A program made the translations under genes and the position numbers. 64,000 nt of DNA, taken from Arenicola marina (lineage: Eukaryota > Annelida > Polychaeta > Arenicolidae). This document shows, one piece after another, positions 59,577 through 64,000 of this stretch. The stretch is from contig OZ025264.1 in assembly GCA_964019135.1 (NCBI GenBank), positions 1,984,001-2,048,000 on the forward strand, in the 5' to 3' direction. Position 1 is the first letter of the stretch. The number at the start of each line of letters is the position of its first letter. Under the pieces are notes generated by a model. The model made no database searches and was not told the DNA's origin. It saw nothing but the letters and a program-made list of their open reading frames with translations.

Positions 59577-61769
59577 CTGTCAATGAAATTTAAACAGACT
59601 GTAAAACAAACTGTGAACAGCATATTGTTATAGGGAGCACTATAACCACTTGGCCTAACTAAATAAAATGATCTCTTAGTTCTACGAGAAAATAATTCAT
59701 ATCAACATAGAAGTTCAGAATGCATCGGCAGAAATATGGTTCTGACGACCCACCCAGATACATGTTCTCTATATTTGTCTACACCCTTCTTCTTTTGGAC
59801 CAATAGGAATAATCCATTTATATTTTCCATAATTATGTGCCTTGTTTAATAAGGGGCTGATACATGATATAAATTGGCCATTTTCCAATTCAGAGTTATT
59901 TAATATTAAAATTCCCAGTTCACGATTAAGGAAAATACTCGATCACTGCTGTCGGCTGATATCCCATTCCCAGTTCACGAAGAATAATTTTCCTCATTCC
60001 CAGCTCACAGTGAAATGAAAAGCCCATTCCCAAGGAACGGAAATACCCCTTGCCCCATCCTTAATAAGTTTAATGACATCAAAGCCTTCAGCCAGGGGCA
60101 GGCTAGCTAGTCAAACACTGTGGTAAGATTAAATTAAATCGTTTGAAGTGCTATTCAAGCCTTCACCTGCCCATGGCTAAAGGTTTTGCACTGGTTTGAC
60201 AGTGTTTGATTTTAAGAAAAGAGCTCCAAAACTTAGGCAAAAGAGCTAGGCACTCGTGTGAGCGATAATGCAGGAAAGGTCAGAAACTGCATACTCGGTG
60301 ACAGTTTTCTACCGCTGTACCATTATATTACAGTTCTAATTAAGTCAGTGCATAAATTACATAATCCGATACTATAAAACAGACCGACGAGACAATAATA
60401 ATGCGTCAAATGAATCAAAATCTCAAAATTCACGATAACTTACAGTCACTTGGAAGATTGCCGCATGGAAGTGTCGCTTCAAAAACTCGCTAGATGGCGC
60501 TGTGTTTTGCGCTAACGCCACTACGCTGGTGCGTAGGCGCAATGTTGGGTCAATATTCCATTGCCAACGGTTGGGTGCAGAGCGCAGATGACGGTCGGTA
60601 TTACGTTGCGCCTATGTATACTAGCAAACGGTTGCGTTGCCTACCTAAAAACAACGTTGGGCCGATAATGCCATGCTGGCTGGGAATGTCTCAATTGCTG
60701 TAGAACATGTGCTGTTCAAGCGTTCCCCAGACCCTGCTGTCCTGCATGTAGCCTTTGTCATGTTCTATAGTGCTAAACTTGTGAATCAATCTGTGAGTGC
60801 ATTGTCTGGTCAGACATTGAGAGATAGACCGTTAACTCTCGTTGCTTGTAGGGTTGACCATGAGTCAATACTGACAGATCTGGTACCGATATCTGAGGCA
60901 GAGGGTGTCCAAGCTGTGTAGACCTAGCAAAGCAGCTAAAGGCCCTTTCCCCTGATGTTCTGCAACATCTGATTGACAAAATGATCACATTTACAGACAT
61001 TTTGCGGGTAGAGGAGCCTGACGGTAACGTTACTCCCGATAGGAGCTATACTCCTACGGTAGCCGTGTGTTCGCAAATCTTCTGTTCTTGATGCAGCACG
61101 ACTAGCCAACAAATCCTACTCCCCTTGCACAGGTACATGTATCACCCCACCCTCCAAACCCAGGGATCCAAATGCCTTTAGCCTCAAGGAAATTAGGATG
61201 CCTCTGTTTTCAGGAGATGGAGGTAAAGGTGAACTTTCTTATTCAGAATGGAAGTACGAGGTAAGGTGTAAGGTTATGAATGAAGAGCATTCTCCCCATG
61301 TCACCCCCCAGGCTATTCGTCGGTCCCTCCGTAGTGCTGCAGCAAAAGTTCTCCGTTACTTGGGCGAGCATGCCACAGACATTGCAATTTCTCAGAAGTT
61401 CAAATTAGAGATCGTGACCAACTAACAGCTGAGGCTAGTGACCAGATGCTTCGTATTAAGACCCTGGATGGATCTTAATGATCGTCAGTTGAAAGAGACA
61501 ACTAGACAACACTTTGACGCGAAGTCTCGTTTTGATGTGTTGTTTAGGCAAATCAGACAGGTAGAACATGATATTTCAGGTTCCAGTAAACCGAAGGCTA
61601 AGGTTTACCAGCAGAGTGTGGCTTACGACGAACTCCTGACAAAGATGGATCTTCTCTTGAAGAAAGTTGATGATATTGGGAAACGCATCACAACTTTAGA
61701 AGAGGATAAGCATAGACCCATTGGGCAGCGTAGATTCTCTCCTCGGAGAAAGCCTCTCTCGGTTCGTTG

Positions 61770-62573
61770 CACAGGCACAGTAAATCAGTGGAGGGGGGAG
61801 GCCGGGGGGGGGGGGGGGTAGGGGGGCCCCCACAACGCATACTAAAGACACAAGGTGTCCAACTCCCGCTCGAACTGAGCGACAGGCACCCGCTTCAAAT
61901 CCCAATATCGTACCTTTACCGCGCTTGACGGGCCCCATAGATGCCTAAGTCCGATATCTAAGTAATTTATTTATTTCATCAAAAAGTAAATGAGACCTGT
62001 ACTGCCGTCTAGCCGCGACAAATAAAGAATTATGCAACGACAACAACCAACTCCGCAACAGATTGAGCAAAAATGGCTGACATCGCGAGAATTCGCCTGC
62101 GAGATCTCAGGCACAGTGCACGATATGACGATTGGTCAGCTTTCACATGACGCTCATGTGGGGAGGTACTCCTAAAATCTGTCATTTTGATTAATCACAT
62201 CATAGGGAGATGCTATGCTAATGTTCGTCCCGATTCAACAAATTTTGAAGTTGCATCCCCTGTGTCACGTGACACATTTTTCGACTGCCAACCAATCAGA
62301 TTCATCTCGCTGACTGATGTCAGCCATTTTTGCTCAATCTGTTCCGGAGTTGGTTGTTGTCGTTGCATAATTCTTTATTTGTCGCGACTACACGGCAGTA
62401 CAGGTCTCGTTTACTTACTGATGAAATAAATAATTTACTTAGATATCGGACATCTATGGGGCCCGTCAAGCGCGGTAAAGGTACGATATTGGAATTTGAA
62501 GCGGGTGCCTGTCGCTCAGTTCGAGCGGGAGTTGGACACCTTCTGTCTTCAGTATGCGTTGTCGGGGGCCCCT

Positions 62574-62605
<32 letters not shown>

Positions 62606-62625
62606 ACTGATTTACTGTGCCTGTG
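61770..62625. mobile_element. hAT-like MITE, 856 bp, long TIRs, 8-bp target duplication
   Basis: The ends CACAGGCACAGTAAATCAGT and inverse are flanked by perfect GTTCGTTG duplications (61762-61769, 62626-62633). The inverted arms reach inward about 320 bp each (to about 62090 and 62330), leaving about 240 bp. No ORF. 8-bp duplications point to the hAT group. It lies inside the Ty3-like fossil. G/C homopolymers sit in each arm. Confidence 0.88.
62575..62605 (+). repeat. Poly(C) tract of about 29 bases
   Basis: Located in the right arm of the MITE; the left arm has the inverse G tracts at about 61804-61818. The two arms differ in tract length, as expected for slippage. Confidence 0.9.
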
Positions 62626-64000
62626 GTTCGTTGTGATTGGTGTGCCCGGTTCAGATACAAGAAAGACAGATGCAGGGCTCACTTTCACAAAGAAGGGTAT
62701 TCTTTAAATTCGCAACCACTCTCTTGGGACCTAAAAGACCTTGGGAGATTGTCCAGATACTAGCCCCACCACAGTAAATGTTGAACCTCGAGCCCAGCAG
62801 TCGGCACAGCCAATGAGGTGCCCATCAAAGTCTGTAATAGGGATTGTTGGGATGCCCCTCTTAGACACAGGCTCCCAGGTTACCAATGTTGGATCTTAGT
62901 TCCTAGACGAGCAGTTGCATAACCTCGATGTTATGCCCTGTTTCTACCCTGCTAAACGTCGAGAGTGCAGGAGGCTACCAGCGTGCTTTTAGAGGCGTTT
63001 TAGAACTAGTATTGGGATTCGATGTGTTTGGCAAACATGTTGATATCCTTACACCTGTACTAGTTGTAGATGAGACTCGATATAACCGACAGGTCCCGAT
63101 CGTTGTTTGTACTAATGTACTTTGTCGGGAATTTGATCCGGGCACAATTGCAGTCTATGGGCGCGACAATATCAACTGTCATCAACTCTCTGAGAGGCGA
63201 TACTCGTACAGACGGAGTTCTTAACGTGAGAGCGCCACTACGTCATTCGGACGCCCTAGTAACGGGGTTTTGTATAGGAAACGTGTCGTGCACGACGAGG
63301 ACAATTTACAACTGGTTTTACCTAATCACTTCCGTACGGCCGCCCTGCGCGGAGTACACGATGATATTGGTCATTTGAGCCGAGACAAGACCGCTTGAAC
63401 TGCTTTGCATGGAATTCTTATCACTGGAAGAGTCTAAAGGCAAAGTCAAAGACATACTGGTAGTTACAGGTCATTTTACGCGTTTCGCGACGGCAATCCC
63501 ACCTAAAGACCAGACGGCTCGCACTACTGCGAATGCTCTTTTTAAGACTTTTGTGACTAGAAATGGCCTACCAGATAAACTGCATAGCAACCAAGGACGG
63601 AACTTTGAGTCCTGTTTCATTGCAGAAATGTGCCAACTGTGCAGCATCCGGAAGTCTAGAACCACTCCCTACCACGCCATGGGTAATGGCCAGGTTGAGC
63701 GGTTTAACGCCACATTGTTCGGTATGTTAGGGACTCTATCGCCGACGCAAAAGTGCAACTGGGAAGACTTCGTATCACCTTAAGTATATGCGTCTAACTG
63801 TACCAGGAATGACACGACTGGCTTTTCCCCCATTTTCTTGATGTTTGGAAGGCAGCCTCGTCTGCCCGTCTATATCGCTATAGGCGTTCGCGTAGAAGAA
63901 GCTATTCACCACCTATACCATACCGATTACGTCAAGAAGTCGCGATTAGATTACGCGTACAAGGTCGCAGCGTGTCGGACAAATACGCAACAGGACCGAC

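Larger units (their letters stand above)
58011..60684 (-). mobile_element. DNA transposon with 16-bp TIRs carrying a DUF4806-like gene
   Basis: Ends are CCCAGCCAGCATGGCA at 58011 and its exact inverse at 60669-60684. Both subterminal regions are packed with CAACGTTG/CCAACnnTGG motifs (58035-58190, 60540-60665). The flanking dinucleotide AA is present on both sides, in keeping with a 2-bp target duplication. It is inserted in the gag-like region of the Ty3-like fossil. Inside, on the minus strand, is a DUF4806-like exon (59362-59576). No DDE transposase is recognised, so it may be non-autonomous or use an unrecognised enzyme. The superfamily is unassigned. Confidence 0.75.
54880..64000 (+). 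mobile_element. Old Ty3/Gypsy-like element fossil, runs off window
   Basis: Likely 5' LTR about 54.89-55.476 kb (TGTCATTCCC start is tentative; ends TGTCACA; AATAAA at about 55391), then a primer-binding-like TGGCGTCATGAACAGGAT at 55479. Parts recognised downstream: gag-like region (from about 57964, resuming after 60.69 kb to about 61.8 kb), zinc-knuckle/protease region (about 62.64-62.95 kb, LLDTGSQVTN), integrase zinc-binding and core region (about 63.27-63.78 kb, VERFNATLFGML). No reverse transcriptase part is recognised. Many breaks; old. Two DNA elements are inserted in it (58011-60684 and 61770-62625). The 3' LTR is outside the window. Confidence 0.75.

Noticed and set aside
61438-61821. 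Separate host gene with coiled coil
   Set aside because: It lies within the gag-like region of the Ty3-like fossil and abuts the MITE insertion; it is better read as part of that fossil.

Overview
This is animal genomic DNA: short exons with GT-AG introns, very dense mobile elements, and a coding signature of macro-domain/ADP-ribosyltransferase (PARP14/15-like) genes. The element mix (tyrosine-recombinase elements, Ty3-like LTR elements, DUF4806-bearing DNA elements, tRNA-derived SINEs, long foldback elements) suits a marine invertebrate such as a lancelet, hemichordate or spiralian. The species cannot be fixed from the sequence.

Host genes: all clear host coding sequence lies on the minus strand and belongs to one tandem family. 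Copy 1 (about 9.8-22.5 kb, possibly with a 5' exon at 22.9 kb) can be chained through eight exons whose splice phases all agree. It gives about 450 residues: a short N-terminal helix, one macrodomain, a short linker and a PARP14/15-type catalytic domain, with no WWE domain seen. Copy 2 (47.8-50.5 kb) keeps the five 3' exons (second half of the macrodomain plus catalytic domain). Its 5' half is not seen in the window. Copy 0 (2.2-2.7 kb) shows two 5' exons of a third gene that runs off the left edge. A stray piece of the terminal exon lies at 9.6 kb. Non-coding blocks at 5.2 and 7.0 kb match 45.7 and 46.4-46.7 kb, so the copies arose by segmental duplication.

Mobile DNA explains most of the rest. 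A large repeat family rich in ACGTCA motifs occurs at 0-0.5, 11.8-14.7, 36.3-38.4, 38.8-41.7 and 43.5-45.7 kb. Other items are a foldback element (0.76-2.14 kb), a broken LINE (19.6-21.6 kb), a 4.5-kb-spaced inverted repeat (23.2/27.9 kb), two poly(A) retrocopies with target-site duplications (26.7 and 46.4 kb), a tyrosine-recombinase element fossil (31.9-33.7 kb), and tandem arrays of about 146 and 79 bp (34.2-35.6 kb).

The right third is a nest of insertions around the first intron of PARP copy 2: a young, internally pol-less LTR element with 473-bp LTRs (50.5-54.4 kb), a SINE-like piece, and an old Ty3/Gypsy-like fossil (54.9 kb to the window end). That fossil is interrupted by a 2.67-kb DNA transposon encoding a DUF4806-like exon and by an 856-bp MITE with 8-bp target duplications. 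The most unusual items are the DUF4806 transposon, the compact macro-PARP array, the YY1-like motif cluster in the young LTR element, and the ACGTCA-rich repeat family.
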